Of a stretch of 64,000 nucleotides of DNA, positions 7,375-17,475 are shown piece after piece. Location of the stretch: positions 208,471 through 272,470 of the forward strand of contig NZ_JAKMCS010000006.1 of the NCBI RefSeq assembly GCF_022662195.1, given 5' to 3'. The notes under the pieces are model-generated. The model was not told where the DNA came from. It was given only the letters and a program-made list of their open reading frames with translations, and made no database searches. The stretch comes from Aestuariivivens insulae (GTDB lineage Bacteria > Bacteroidota > Bacteroidia > Flavobacteriales > Flavobacteriaceae). Numbering within the stretch: position 1 is the stretch's first letter; every line of letters begins with the position of its first letter. The position numbers and the translations under genes were made by a program.

Positions 7375-10300
7375 TTATAAACCTCTATAGAGTTCTAAAC
7401 GTTCCCATTTTGTTTCTACTTCTTCCTGTGCTTGTTTAAGAAGGGTTGCCCCTAATTGCGGATTGTCTTTAGCGACCCTTGAAAACCGTGTTTCGTTATA
7501 CATAAACTCTTTAATAGGTATGCTAGGTTGCTTGGAGTCTAGCTTGAATTTTTTGCCTTTAGGTTTAGATGGGTCAAATCTAAACAACGCCCAATAACCA
7601 CTTTCTACGGCTTTTTCTTGTTGGAAAGCACCGTCTTTAAGGTCGTAGCCATGCTCGCCACAGTGCGAATAAGCTATAATTAGTGATGGACCTGGGTAAG
7701 CTTCTGCTTCCTCAATAGCTCTAAGAGTATGAAGGTCCTTAGCACCAATGGCTACTTGGGCTACATATACGTTTTCATAAGAAACCGCTTGTAAGGCTAA
7801 ATTTTTCTTACAGGTACGTTTGCCAGAAACAGAGAATTTGGCACTAGCTCCTAAAGGCGTAGCTTTAGAGGTTTGCCCTCCGGTATTGGAATATACTTCG
7901 GTATCCAAAACCAAAATGTTTATGTTTTCGCCAGAAGCCAAAACATGATCTATACCGCCATAACCAATATCATAGGCCCAACCATCTCCGCCAAGGATCC
8001 AAACCGATTTCTTACGTAAGTATTCGGTGAGTTGCAATAGTTTTTTGGCTTCGGGAGAATTTATTGTGGCTAATTTATCTTTGAGTATTTCCAGATTTTT
8101 AAAGTTTTCTGTTTTTTCAGCTTCGTTGTGTTCCGGGTTATCGAGTATGGCACGGGTTAATTCGGTTCCAACTTCTTTTTCTAGGTCTTTCAGAAATTGA
8201 GTGGCGATTTCCTGTTTTTTGGAAAGTGCCAGTTTCATGCCTAGACCAAACTCGGCATTATCTTCAAATAATGAATTAGCCCAAGCTGGTCCTCTGCCAA
8301 AGGCATTGGTTTTGTAAGGTGTGGTAGGTAAATTGCCGCCATAAATAGAAGAGCAGCCAGTAGCATTAGCTATTAAAATGCTGTCGCCATAAAGTTGTGT
8401 CAACAGTTTTATATAAGGTGTTTCGCCACAACCAGAGCAAGCTCCTGAAAATTCAAATAAGGGTTCTAGGAATTGGGAGCCTTTAAGGTTAGTAATCTGT
8501 AATTCGCTTCTATTGTAATCCGGTAGATTAATAAAGTAATCCCAATTCATGCCTTCCTTGGTTTCAGTATCCAATTTTTTATGCATGTTTATTGCCTTAA
8601 AGTTTGGATCTTCTTTGCTTACTGCTGGACAGAATGATACACAAAGGTCACAGCCCGTACAATCTTGCGGCGATACTTGTAACACGTAAGACTCTGTTTC
8701 CTTATCAAAAGGCCTTCCTTTGGCTGGGACAGACTTTAACGATGCAGGGGCTTGTGCTAACTCGGTATTGGAAACCACTTTAGCCCTAATGGCAGCATGC
8801 GGACAAATGGCAACACACTTGTTGCATTGTGTACACAGGGCTTCGTCATCCCAAATAGGTATGAAATCTGCTATGCCACGCTTTTCGTATTGTGTTGTTC
8901 CTGTTGGGAAGGTACCATCTATAGGGAATGCGCTTACGGGGAGTTCGTCGCCTTTACCAGCTAAAATTTTGCCTAATACTTCTTTAACGAATGGATCATC
9001 AGTACCAGTCATCATGGATTTTAAAGTCTCGTTACTGGTAATTTGTTTTGGGTAATCTACTTTTTGGAGATTTTCTAAAGATTGATCTACCGCATTAAAG
9101 TTCATTTGTACAATCTTGTCACCTTTTTTGGAATAAGACTTTACAATGGCATCCTTAATTTTTTGGATGGCCTCTTTCTTAGGCAATACGCCAGAAATAG
9201 CAAAAAAACAGGTTTGTAGAATGGTATTCGTGCGTTTGCCTAAATTCGTATTATGGGCTACTTTGGAGGCATCAATAACATAGAAGTCTATGTCGTTTTT
9301 TATAATTTCCTCTTGCATGATTTTGGGAAGTTTGTCCCAAATAGCATCCTTGTCGTAAGGTGCATTTAATAAAAATGTCCCTCCTTTTTTAATATGATTA
9401 AGGATGTCGTATTTTTCAATAAAGTTAAACTGATGGCAGGCTACGAAATCAGCTTTATGGATAAGGTAGGTTGAGTGTATGGGTTCTGGGCCAAAGCGTA
9501 AGTGTGAAACCGTTTGTGCTCCTGCTTTTTTAGAGTCGTAAACAAAATAACCTTGAACGTAATTATCTGTAGTTTCTCCAATAATTTTTATGGAGTTTTT
9601 GTTGGCTCCTACGGTACCGTCTGAGCCTAGTCCGAAGAACATACAGTTAAAGGTATTTTTAGTTGTTTTGAAAGGAGTTCCTATATCTAAGCTAGTGTAT
9701 GAAACATCATCATTTATACCAACGGTAAAGTGATTTTTGGGTTTTTCTAGGTCTAAATTATCGAAAACAGCCTTAACCATGGCTGGATCGAATTCTTTAG
9801 AGGATAGGCCATAACGGCCACCAACAACCAGTGGCATATCCCGATCACTTTCGGTAAAGGCGGTAACCACATCTTGGTATAATGGTTCGCCTATGCTTCC
9901 GGGTTCTTTTGTTCTGTCCAATACAGCTACTTTTTTAACCGTATGGGGTATGGCTTCTACAAAGTGATTAATAGAGAATGGCCTGAACAATCTAACAATT
10001 ATAGCTCCAACCTTTTTGCCATTTTTGGATAAGGCATTAACAGTCTCGATAGCAGGGCCCTGTCCTGAACCCATAATGACAACAATTTTTTCGGCTTCGG
10101 GGTGTCCTATATAATAAAAGAGGCTGTATTGTCTTCCAGTGTGCTTGTAGAATTCATCCATAGTATTTTGAACAACACTGGGAACTTTTTTATAATGTGT
10201 ATTGGTTGCTTCTCTGGCTTGGAAGAATACATCTGGATTTTGTGAGGTGCCCCTAACTACAGGATGGTCTGGGTCTAGGGCGCGTTTCTTGTGCTTTAAG

Positions 10301-10905
10301 ATTTCGTCTTCGGGCATCATGGCTTTGATGGTGTTGTCTGAAATGGCATCAATTTTCGATATTTCGTGCGATGTTCTAAAGCCGTCAAAAATATTTAAGA
10401 AAGGGATTCTGGTTCTTAAAGTAGCTACTTGTGCAATTAGAGCCAAGTCATGAGCTTCTTGAACAGAACCGCCAAATAACATGGCAAATCCAGTTTGGCG
10501 TGTAGCCATAACGTCTGAATGGTCACCAAAAATAGATAGGGCATGGGTTGCTACCGTTCTTGCGGCCACGTGTATAACAGCAGGTAATAATTCGCCGGCA
10601 ATTTTATACATATTAGGAATCATTAATAAAAGCCCTTGGGAAGCTGTAAAAGTAGTAGTAAGTGCACCACCTTGTAAGGATCCATGAACTGCTCCCGAGG
10701 CGCCCCCTTCACTTTGCATTTCAACAATTCTAGGAATATTTCCCCAAATATTCTTTTCACCATTGGCACTAAAAACATCTACGTGTTCTCCCATTGGTGA
10801 TGCAGGTGTAATAGGGTAAATGGCACAAACCTCATTAGTTTTGTGGGCAACTCTAGCTACAGCTTCATTAGCATCGCAGATGAGCTTTTTAATTTTTGCT
10901 TCCAT
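7375..10905 (-). CDS. nifJ: Pyruvate:ferredoxin (flavodoxin) oxidoreductase
   Basis: A 1176-residue single-chain PFOR, full length. Order: N-terminal pyrimidine-binding domain with YPITPASPMGEHVD near residue 30, gamma domain with GLGSDGTVGANKNS near 425, two [4Fe-4S] clusters (CTQCNKCVAICP about 695; CTGCDLCVSFCP about 750), and the TPP domain with CSGCGETPY near 815 and GDGWAYDIGYGG near 975. It oxidises pyruvate to acetyl-CoA and CO2 and reduces ferredoxin or flavodoxin. A TGACATATGTCA palindrome lies 60 bases upstream, shared with cytochrome operons, so oxygen- or nitrogen-oxide-responsive control is plausible. The enzyme is normally oxygen-sensitive. Confidence 0.97.
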   Translation of the reverse strand: MEAKIKKLICDANEAVARVAHKTNEVCAIYPITPASPMGEHVDVFSANGEKNIWGNIPRIVEMQSEGGASGAVHGSLQGGALTTTFTASQGLLLMIPNMYKIAGELLPAVIHVAARTVATHALSIFGDHSDVMATRQTGFAMLFGGSVQEAHDLALIAQVATLRTRIPFLNIFDGFRTSHEISKIDAISDNTIKAMMPEDEILKHKKRALDPDHPVVRGTSQNPDVFFQAREATNTHYKKVPSVVQNTMDEFYKHTGRQYSLFYYIGHPEAEKIVVIMGSGQGPAIETVNALSKNGKKVGAIIVRLFRPFSINHFVEAIPHTVKKVAVLDRTKEPGSIGEPLYQDVVTAFTESDRDMPLVVGGRYGLSSKEFDPAMVKAVFDNLDLEKPKNHFTVGINDDVSYTSLDIGTPFKTTKNTFNCMFFGLGSDGTVGANKNSIKIIGETTDNYVQGYFVYDSKKAGAQTVSHLRFGPEPIHSTYLIHKADFVACHQFNFIEKYDILNHIKKGGTFLLNAPYDKDAIWDKLPKIMQEEIIKNDIDFYVIDASKVAHNTNLGKRTNTILQTCFFAISGVLPKKEAIQKIKDAIVKSYSKKGDKIVQMNFNAVDQSLENLQKVDYPKQITSNETLKSMMTGTDDPFVKEVLGKILAGKGDELPVSAFPIDGTFPTGTTQYEKRGIADFIPIWDDEALCTQCNKCVAICPHAAIRAKVVSNTELAQAPASLKSVPAKGRPFDKETESYVLQVSPQDCTGCDLCVSFCPAVSKEDPNFKAINMHKKLDTETKEGMNWDYFINLPDYNRSELQITNLKGSQFLEPLFEFSGACSGCGETPYIKLLTQLYGDSILIANATGCSSIYGGNLPTTPYKTNAFGRGPAWANSLFEDNAEFGLGMKLALSKKQEIATQFLKDLEKEVGTELTRAILDNPEHNEAEKTENFKNLEILKDKLATINSPEAKKLLQLTEYLRKKSVWILGGDGWAYDIGYGGIDHVLASGENINILVLDTEVYSNTGGQTSKATPLGASAKFSVSGKRTCKKNLALQAVSYENVYVAQVAIGAKDLHTLRAIEEAEAYPGPSLIIAYSHCGEHGYDLKDGAFQQEKAVESGYWALFRFDPSKPKGKKFKLDSKQPSIPIKEFMYNETRFSRVAKDNPQLGATLLKQAQEEVETKWERLELYRGL

Positions 10906-10964
10906 AATAGTATACTTTATTGAATAAGAGGAGGAAAGTTAAGCACTAAATGAATTAAATACTA

Positions 10965-10976
10965 TGACATATGTCA
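10965..10976. promoter_or_regulatory. Crp/Fnr-like site upstream of nifJ
   Basis: TGACATATGTCA is a perfect palindrome 60 bases upstream of the nifJ start codon. The same sequence occurs at 42270 and 45726, and a one-base variant at 52301. Its TGAC-N4-GTCA layout resembles the half-sites of Crp/Fnr-superfamily regulators of the DNR or HcpR type. Confidence 0.65.
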
Positions 10977-11205
10977 GTTGTAAATTGTAGATTGTCAATC
11001 TTTTAAATATGGTGATGTTAAAAGGGGTGATATGCTATAAACTTTGTGCTGGTAGACTATAACAAACAGGTGTTGGGTTAAGAGTTTTGGGCTTTTCTGT
11101 GAGAAAGCCTTAAAGTGAAGGGATTTGTTTTATATAATATAGAGGTGTACAAAGAGAAGGTAGATTTTTTATAAAAAACTATGGTGTCTAAAAGGAAATC
11201 ATTTG

Positions 11206-11229
11206 GTCACATTGAGCGCAGTCGAAATG
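11206..11229 (+). repeat. Dispersed 24-base intergenic repeat, copy 1
   Basis: GTCACATTGAGCGCAGTCGA followed by AATG. Related copies are at 26171-26194, 33961-33982 and, inverted, 37339-37362. All four are intergenic. In this 520-base gap (10906-11425) the repeat is followed by a hairpin with 9-base arms TTCATCCCA/TGGGATGAA at 11251-11274, probably part of the same composite element. The rest of the gap upstream of the repeat holds only the operator at 10965. Confidence 0.8.
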
Positions 11230-11333
11230 CTCCCTGTAAACCCCCTCGCCTTCATCCCATTAAATTGGGATGAATTCACTCCTCCTTTTTAAGGAAGAGA
11301 ATTTTTATTTAATGTTTAAATAGTAAAGGGGAT

Positions 11334-11379
11334 AGATAAAAAAAAGACACATCTAACAAGCGTTAGAATGTGCCTTTTA
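11334..11379 (-). terminator. Rho-independent terminator of the ferredoxin gene
   Basis: On the minus strand, AAAAGGCACATTCTAAC and GTTAGATGTGTCTTTT form a long imperfect stem with a short loop, followed by a run of T. It lies 47 bases after the ferredoxin stop. Confidence 0.8.
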
Positions 11380-11425
11380 ATTGATTAACACGGTTTTCTT
11401 TTTAAATATAAGGAGCTAAATACTG

Positions 11426-11776
11426 TTATTCAGCATGTAGCCAAGCTTTTTTGGCAAGTAATTCTTCTTCAGACTCCACATGGTCTTCATCGGGAACACA
11501 GCAGTCAACGGGGCAGACCGAAGCACATTGTGGCTCGTCATGAAACCCTTTGCACTCGGTACATTTGTCTGGTACTATAAAATAAAACTCATCAGAAATA
11601 GGGTCGTTTTCGGCATCAGCATCAACTTCACCCCCGTTAGGTAAAGCTACTGTTCCACTTAAAGCGGTTTCATCAGAATAAGACCACTCTTGGTCTGGTT
11701 CATATATTGCGTTGTTGGGGCATTCTGAAATGCAAGCATCACAATTAATGCACTCGTCTGTTATTATAATGGCCAT
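11426..11776 (-). CDS. Dicluster 4Fe-4S ferredoxin
   Basis: A 116-residue acidic ferredoxin. The first cluster motif [12 protein letters not shown] is near residue 9; the second, [18 protein letters not shown], is near residue 70, with the longer spacing between the second and third Cys typical of Chromatium-type (Alvin) dicluster ferredoxins. It lies divergent to korA and near nifJ, so it is the probable electron carrier for both 2-oxoacid oxidoreductases and possibly for the NADH-module-less complex I downstream. That partnership is inferred from context. A weak TGA-N6-TCA site lies at 11839-11850 in the divergent promoter region. Confidence 0.92.
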   Translation of the reverse strand: MAIIITDECINCDACISECPNNAIYEPDQEWSYSDETALSGTVALPNGGEVDADAENDPISDEFYFIVPDKCTECKGFHDEPQCASVCPVDCCVPDEDHVESEEELLAKKAWLHAE

Positions 11777-11948
11777 AATATTTCGTTTTTATTATAGTAA
11801 ATGATTGTAAAAATAAAATTTCAATTAAAAAATTAACGTGATAAAAGTCATCTTTCTTGTTAAAAAGTTAAATTATTTTTAGAACTTGAATACATAAATT
11901 TACTAATATTAGGTAAATTTAGCTAAATTTTTTAATTATAATAATGGT

Positions 11949-13805
11949 ATGAGAACACCTATGGTAAAAAATCAACCAGAAACTTTAGAGGCAGTCATCA
12001 TTAGATTTGTTGGAGATTCTGGAGATGGTATGCAATTAACAGGGACTCAGTTTTCTGATACTTCGGCTATGTTTGGTAACGATATTGCCACATTTCCAAA
12101 TTATCCTGCTGAAATAAGGGCACCTCAAGGGAGTTTGTATGGGGTTTCGGGTTTTCAAGTGCATATAGGTAGTGTTGAAATTAGTACACCAGGCGATGAG
12201 GTAGATCTATTGGTGGCGATGAACCCTGCGGGCTTAAAGACCAATTTACATGCGGTTAAACCTGGGCATACCATTATTGTCGATACCGATGCGTTTACGA
12301 AAAAGAACCTGGAAAAGGCACAATATGAAACCAATCCATTAGAAGATGGGAGTTTGGCAAATTATCGCATTATTGAAGTGGCGATGACCTCTTTGACTAA
12401 AGAAGCTTTAAAAGATATAAGTGGTTTGGATAATAAGAGCATCACACGTACAAAAAATATGTTTGCCTTAGGTATGGTATACTGGATGTACGATCGTTCA
12501 TTGGATCATACCATAGCGTTTTTTAATAAGAAATTTAAATCGAGGCCAGAAATTATTGAGGCCAATACCAAAGTTTTAAATACGGGTTATTATTTTGCCG
12601 AAACTTTAGAGCTTATCCCTAATGCCTATACCATTTCCCCAGCTAAAATGGAAGCGGGGACCTATAGAATTATTATGGGTAATACAGCTACGGCTTGGGG
12701 CTTTTTGGCAGCTGCTGAAAAATCGGGCCTAGAGTTGTTTTTAGGATCTTATCCAATTACTCCCGCATCAGATATTTTACACGAGTTAGTAAAACACAGG
12801 CACTTTGGAGTAAAATCGCTTCAAGCCGAAGATGAAATTGCTGGTGTTACCTCCGCTATAGGCGCTTCGTTTGCTGGTGATTTGGCCATAACAACAACTT
12901 CGGGCCCTGGTTTGGCATTAAAAGGTGAAGCCATTGGATTGGCCATGATGTTGGAGTTGCCTTTGGTTGTGGTGAATGTACAGCGTGGAGGGCCTTCAAC
13001 TGGATTGCCTACCAAAACAGAACAATCCGATTTGCTACAGGCATTGTACGGTAGAAATGGCGAAAGCCCATTAATAGTGATAGCGGCAAGTACACCGGCC
13101 AACTGCTTCGATTTTGCTTATGAAGCCGCAAAACTTACACTGGAGCATATGACACCCGTGCTTTTATTAAGCGATGGCTATATCGCCAATGGATCTGCAC
13201 CGTGGAAGATCAAATCGGTAAACGATATGCCGGAAATAAAAAATAATAAGGTTAAAGATGTTGTTGAAAATTGGCATCCTTATGATAGAGATGAAAAGAC
13301 TTTGGCCAGAAATTGGGCAATTCCTGGAATTCCAGGGTTTGAACACAGGGTTGGTGGTCTAGAAAAAGATAGAGTGAGTGGTAATGTGTCCTACGCTCCA
13401 GAGAACCATGAATACATGACCAAAATAAGAGCCGAAAAAATTAAACGCGTTCAAGATTATATCCCAGAACTGTCAACTGAGTTTGCTAATAAAGGTGATT
13501 TATTGGTGATAGGCTGGGGAGGAACCTATGGGTCATTGCATTCGGCGGTTAAGCAAATGAATGAAGAAGGTAATAGAAATATAGGTTATGCACATTTTAA
13601 TTATATAAATCCATTGCCCAAGAATACCGAAAAGATATTAAGACAATTCAAAAAAGTTGTAGTGTGTGAATTGAATACTGGCCAATTCGCCAAAGTCCTA
13701 AAAATGAATTTTAATGGATTGGATATTGTGCAGTTTAATAAAATACAAGGACTCCCATTTAGTAATGGTGAGTTGATTGAAAAATTCAAACAATTATTAG
13801 AATAA
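11949..13805 (+). CDS. korA: 2-oxoglutarate:ferredoxin oxidoreductase, fused gamma-alpha subunit
   Basis: 618 residues. The N-terminal gamma domain begins IIRFVGDSGDGMQLTG (about residues 17-32). The alpha (pyrimidine-binding) domain follows with ELFLGSYPITPASDILHEL near residue 262, AEDEIAGVTSAIGASFAGD and TSGPGLALKGEAIG. The fused gamma-alpha form plus a separate beta is the usual layout in aerobic bacteria with this enzyme. It oxidises 2-oxoglutarate to succinyl-CoA with ferredoxin as acceptor, replacing the NAD-linked dehydrogenase. It is followed by korB after 1 base and then directly by nuoA. Other 2-oxoacid substrates cannot be excluded. Confidence 0.95.
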   Translation: MRTPMVKNQPETLEAVIIRFVGDSGDGMQLTGTQFSDTSAMFGNDIATFPNYPAEIRAPQGSLYGVSGFQVHIGSVEISTPGDEVDLLVAMNPAGLKTNLHAVKPGHTIIVDTDAFTKKNLEKAQYETNPLEDGSLANYRIIEVAMTSLTKEALKDISGLDNKSITRTKNMFALGMVYWMYDRSLDHTIAFFNKKFKSRPEIIEANTKVLNTGYYFAETLELIPNAYTISPAKMEAGTYRIIMGNTATAWGFLAAAEKSGLELFLGSYPITPASDILHELVKHRHFGVKSLQAEDEIAGVTSAIGASFAGDLAITTTSGPGLALKGEAIGLAMMLELPLVVVNVQRGGPSTGLPTKTEQSDLLQALYGRNGESPLIVIAASTPANCFDFAYEAAKLTLEHMTPVLLLSDGYIANGSAPWKIKSVNDMPEIKNNKVKDVVENWHPYDRDEKTLARNWAIPGIPGFEHRVGGLEKDRVSGNVSYAPENHEYMTKIRAEKIKRVQDYIPELSTEFANKGDLLVIGWGGTYGSLHSAVKQMNEEGNRNIGYAHFNYINPLPKNTEKILRQFKKVVVCELNTGQFAKVLKMNFNGLDIVQFNKIQGLPFSNGELIEKFKQLLE

Positions 13806-13806
13806 G

Positions 13807-14817
13807 ATGGAGACAACAGTAGAAAAATATACATACAAAGATTTTGAAAGTGATCAAGAAGTAAGATGGTGCCCAGGTTGTGACGACTATGTTATTTTAA
13901 GGGCTGTACAAAAGGCGCTTCCTGAAATAGGTGTAAAACGGGAAAATGTGGTGTTCATCTCAGGTATAGGGTGCTCTTCAAGATTCCCCTATTATATGAA
14001 TACCTATGGGATGCACAGTATTCATGGTAGGGCTCCAGCTATTGCGACTGGTGTGAAATTGGCCAATCCCGATTTAAGTGTTTGGGTTATTACGGGAGAT
14101 GGCGATTCCATGGCGATAGGCGGAAACCATTTTATTCATCTTTTAAGGCGAAATGTCAATTTAAATGTTATATTGTTTAATAATGAAATATATGGGCTTA
14201 CCAAAGGACAGTTTTCACCAACATCCCTAGTAGGACAGAAAACCAAGTCTTCACCTTATGGTAATACCCAACCGCCATTTTCGGCGGGGGAATTGGCACT
14301 TGGCGCCAATGCTCGGTTTTTTGCACGCATTGGAGGTAATGTGCCAAAGGATATGTCGCAAATTTTTATTGAATCAGAAAAATTTAAAGGCACATCCTTA
14401 ATAGAAGTGTTGCAAAATTGCCCAATATTTAATGATGGCGCTTACGATGAATTTACCAATAGAGCCGTTAGGGAAGACAGGCAATTGTTTGTAGCGCATG
14501 GAGAGCCAATGATTTTTGGAAAAGAAAAAGATAAAGGTTTGGTGTTAAATGGTTTAAAATTGGAAGTGGTGACCATTGGAGAAAATGGTATAACTGAAGA
14601 AGATATCTTGGTCCATGATTCCAAGACTGAAGATCCAACATTGCATCAAATGCTTGTGAGACTTAGGTATCCTTTGGTTACGGGTATTATAAGAAGTTTT
14701 GAAGAAAAGACCTTTGAAGAAAGAGAACAAGAGCAGACACAGCAAGTAAAGACCGATTCTAAATTTGTTAAAGCCGATGATTTGTTCTTTTCAGGAGATA
14801 TCTATCAAGTATTTTAA
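13807..14817 (+). CDS. korB: 2-oxoglutarate:ferredoxin oxidoreductase, beta subunit
   Basis: A 336-residue TPP- and Fe-S-binding subunit. WCPGCDDYVIL near residue 20 and GIGCSSRFPYY near 57 supply cluster cysteines; GDGDSMAIGGNHFIHLLRRN near residue 98 is the TPP motif; NNEIYGLTKGQFSPTS matches KorB-type enzymes. It is 10 bases upstream of nuoA, and no terminator or promoter is evident between them, so korAB and nuo are probably one transcription unit. This places a ferredoxin-reducing enzyme in the same operon as complex I. Confidence 0.95.
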   Translation: METTVEKYTYKDFESDQEVRWCPGCDDYVILRAVQKALPEIGVKRENVVFISGIGCSSRFPYYMNTYGMHSIHGRAPAIATGVKLANPDLSVWVITGDGDSMAIGGNHFIHLLRRNVNLNVILFNNEIYGLTKGQFSPTSLVGQKTKSSPYGNTQPPFSAGELALGANARFFARIGGNVPKDMSQIFIESEKFKGTSLIEVLQNCPIFNDGAYDEFTNRAVREDRQLFVAHGEPMIFGKEKDKGLVLNGLKLEVVTIGENGITEEDILVHDSKTEDPTLHQMLVRLRYPLVTGIIRSFEEKTFEEREQEQTQQVKTDSKFVKADDLFFSGDIYQVF

Positions 14818-14827
14818 TTATTAAATT

Positions 14828-15178
14828 ATGGGTTCAGAAGCTATCATCGTATTTTTAATTGCAGGGGTCGTTTTGGTTGCTGGTGCTAATTTCTTATCGG
14901 ATTTAATTTCACCAAAATCAGACAGTCAGCAAAAAAGGGACCCATACGAAAGTGGTATGAAAACCATAGGCCCCACTTGGGTACAGTTTAAAGTAGGATA
15001 CTATTTGTTTGCCATATTATTCTTGATATTCGATGTAGAAGTGGCTTTTTTGGTACCTTGGACTGTAGTATTTGGTGATTTTGGAGGCATAGCTTTTATA
15101 GAGATATTAATATTTCTATTCATATTGGGGTTAGGACTACTTTATGCATGGAAGAAAGGCGCGTTAAAATGGGAGTAG
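14828..15178 (+). CDS. nuoA: NADH-quinone oxidoreductase subunit A
   Basis: A 116-residue membrane subunit with three hydrophobic helices and the NuoA signatures [20 protein letters not shown] and [15 protein letters not shown], whose acidic residues lie at the quinone-site and proton-channel junction. First nuo gene; its end overlaps the nuoB start by 10 bases. Confidence 0.96.
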   Translation: MGSEAIIVFLIAGVVLVAGANFLSDLISPKSDSQQKRDPYESGMKTIGPTWVQFKVGYYLFAILFLIFDVEVAFLVPWTVVFGDFGGIAFIEILIFLFILGLGLLYAWKKGALKWE

Positions 15179-15744
15179 ACAATACATATAAAATACCAGA
15201 GGATTTTCCCGGGAAGGTGATTCCGGCAGGAAACGGAGCTAATATTGTGGTCACGTCTTTAGACAAAATTATTAATTGGGGACGCTCCAATTCCTTGTGG
15301 TCTTTATATTTTGGAACTAGTTGCTGCGCTATAGAAATGATGCAAACAGGAGCAGCACGGCACGATTACTCCAGATTTGGTTTTGAAGTTGCAAGACCTT
15401 CACCCCGACAAGCCGATTTAATTATCATAGCAGGGACCATAGTGAATAAAATGGCACCTGTATTACGCCGTTTGTACGATCAAATGGCAGAGCCCAGATA
15501 TGTTATAGCCATGGGAGCCTGTGCCATTTCTGGCGGTCCATTTTTTTACAACACTTATTCGGTCGTAAAAGGAGCAGATCATGTTATTCCCGTAGATGTT
15601 TATGTGCCCGGGTGTCCACCAAGACCAGAAGCTTTACTTGAAGGGATGATTATGCTACAGGAAAAAATAAGAACAGAAAATAGGAAGCAAAAAAAGAACC
15701 CGATTGACGGTTTTGATGAAGGCTACTATAAAAAAGATGTATAA
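15169..15744 (+). CDS. nuoB: NADH-quinone oxidoreductase subunit B
   Basis: 191 residues. It carries the N2-type [4Fe-4S] ligands: the tandem Cys in [11 protein letters not shown], then GACAISGG and [14 protein letters not shown]. The ATG at 15169 is preferred over 15148 because it begins at the typical short N-terminus (MGVDNTYK) and still overlaps nuoA. N2 passes electrons to quinone, so the intact motif argues for an active complex despite the missing NADH module. Confidence 0.95.
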   Translation: MGVDNTYKIPEDFPGKVIPAGNGANIVVTSLDKIINWGRSNSLWSLYFGTSCCAIEMMQTGAARHDYSRFGFEVARPSPRQADLIIIAGTIVNKMAPVLRRLYDQMAEPRYVIAMGACAISGGPFFYNTYSVVKGADHVIPVDVYVPGCPPRPEALLEGMIMLQEKIRTENRKQKKNPIDGFDEGYYKKDV

Positions 15745-16310
15745 TGACTAACGAGGCACTACAAGAGTTAATAGGCAGTTGGTTTCCCAATCCGGAGGCC
15801 GATATGGCTAAGGACGTTTCTAAAACGACCGTAGAAGAAGAAGGAGATGGGGAAACCGATCCGTCAAAAGTAGAGGAACCGGTGCCTTCAAGTTTATTGC
15901 AGTTTAGTGAGGAAGGTTCCCAGTTTTTAAACATTGTTGTGAATCCAGAACACTTTCATGATCTTATGCTTAAGCTAAAAACCAATGAAGCAACATCTTT
16001 TGATTACTTGTTTTGTTTAACAGGTGTAGATTGGGGTGAAGCATTAGGGGTGGTGTATCATTTAGAATCCACCAAATACCGCCATAGTGTTGTGGTAAAG
16101 GTAAATACTGCCGATAGAGAGAATCCTATGCTCAATTCAGTTTGCGATATTTGGCGAACTGCCGAGTTTCACGAACGGGAAGTGTTCGATTTTTTCGGAA
16201 TCAAATTCAAAAACCATCCCAATTTAAAACGCCTTTTTTTAACTGAAGAGTGGGATGGTTATCCACTTAGAAAAGATTATGAAGACGAGATTAACATGGT
16301 GATAAAATAA
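15744..16310 (+). CDS. nuoC: NADH-quinone oxidoreductase subunit C
   Basis: A 188-residue 30-kDa-type subunit. The conserved C-terminal block EFHEREVFDFFGIKFKNHP and RLFLTEEWDGYPLRKDY is present. The first 60 residues are an acidic, low-conservation extension. Its ATG overlaps the nuoB stop (TAATG). It is not fused to NuoD, unlike in enterobacteria. Confidence 0.95.
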   Translation: MTNEALQELIGSWFPNPEADMAKDVSKTTVEEEGDGETDPSKVEEPVPSSLLQFSEEGSQFLNIVVNPEHFHDLMLKLKTNEATSFDYLFCLTGVDWGEALGVVYHLESTKYRHSVVVKVNTADRENPMLNSVCDIWRTAEFHEREVFDFFGIKFKNHPNLKRLFLTEEWDGYPLRKDYEDEINMVIK

Positions 16311-16334
16311 ATATGATGACTTGAAGCTTAAAAC

Positions 16335-17456
16335 ATGGAAACCGAAACCTTAAATAATAATTTCAAATCTGAAGAGTATTTCATCAATATGGGACCTCAA
16401 CACCCTGCAACCCATGGGGTGTTACGTCTTTTGTTAACTATTGATGGTGAAATTATAAAAAAGGTAGAGCCAGATTTGGGCTATATCCACCGATCCATAG
16501 AAAAAATGTGCGAACGCGATAGTTATCAGCAAATTGTGCATTTAACAGATCGTATGGATTATTTGTCATCGCATATCAACAACGAGGCCGTTTGTTTAAC
16601 TGTTGAAAATGCCTTACAGCTTGAAATCCCAGAACGTGTTAAGGTGATAAGGACCATAATAGGTGAGCTTACCAGAATTGCGTCGCATTGCCTGTGGTGG
16701 GGTGTTATGGGAATGGATGTAGGCGCATTGAGCACCTTTTTTTATGGTTTTAGGGATCGTGAAATGATCAATGATATTTTTGAAGAAACCTGTGGTGCTA
16801 GATTAACGATGAACTATAATGTGCCCGGTGGGCTAATGTGGGATATTCACCCAAATTTTATCAATCGGGTTAAAAAGTTCGTGGCACATTTCAAAACAAA
16901 GATTCCAGAGTATGATCAGCTTTTAACGGGTAATATTATTTTTCAAAAAAGGACCAAAGGCGTAGGGGTTTTGTCCAAAGAAGATGCCATTTCTTTTGGG
17001 GTATCAGGACCAGTGGCTAGAGGTTCTGGTTACTCTTGCGATGTTAGGAAATACCATCCCTATAGTGCTTTGGATCGAGTAACTTTTAACGAAGCCTTAC
17101 AGACCGAAGGTGATACTTTTGCGAGGTATCAGGTAAGGATCCAAGAGTTATGGGAGTCGTTATCAATTATAGAACAGTTAATCGATAATATCCCGGAAGG
17201 AGAACATCGTGTTGCAACAAATGCCGTGATTAAATTGCCCAAAGGTGAGTTTTATCAAAAAGTGGAAACCGCACGAGGAGAATTGGGGGTTTACATTATA
17301 AGTACAGGAACAAAAAACCCATATAGATTGAAGTTTAGGTCGCCAGGATTTTCAAATTTATCGGCATTAAACCATATTGCTGTTGGAGGAAAAATAGGGG
17401 ATTTAGTGGCTACCATGGCAACATTGGATTTGGTGATTCCTGATATAGATAGATGA
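16335..17456 (+). CDS. nuoD: NADH-quinone oxidoreductase subunit D
   Basis: A 373-residue 49-kDa-type subunit. NMGPQHPATHGVLRL near residue 18 is the quinone-pocket loop; GYIHRSIEKMCE, TDRMDYLSSHINN and the C-terminal LVATMATLDLVIPDIDR are conserved. In a full nuo operon, nuoE, nuoF and nuoG would come next. Instead the stop is followed after 20 bases by the inverted repeat of an intervening element and then nuoH. Confidence 0.96.
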   Translation: METETLNNNFKSEEYFINMGPQHPATHGVLRLLLTIDGEIIKKVEPDLGYIHRSIEKMCERDSYQQIVHLTDRMDYLSSHINNEAVCLTVENALQLEIPERVKVIRTIIGELTRIASHCLWWGVMGMDVGALSTFFYGFRDREMINDIFEETCGARLTMNYNVPGGLMWDIHPNFINRVKKFVAHFKTKIPEYDQLLTGNIIFQKRTKGVGVLSKEDAISFGVSGPVARGSGYSCDVRKYHPYSALDRVTFNEALQTEGDTFARYQVRIQELWESLSIIEQLIDNIPEGEHRVATNAVIKLPKGEFYQKVETARGELGVYIISTGTKNPYRLKFRSPGFSNLSALNHIAVGGKIGDLVATMATLDLVIPDIDR

Positions 17457-17475
17457 TCGGTGGTAGATGACAGGT

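Noticed and set aside
11839..11850. TGATAAAAGTCA between the ferredoxin gene and korA as another Crp/Fnr site
   Set aside because: Only the TGA/TCA ends match; the inner bases differ from the four good sites, so it is not counted in the regulon.
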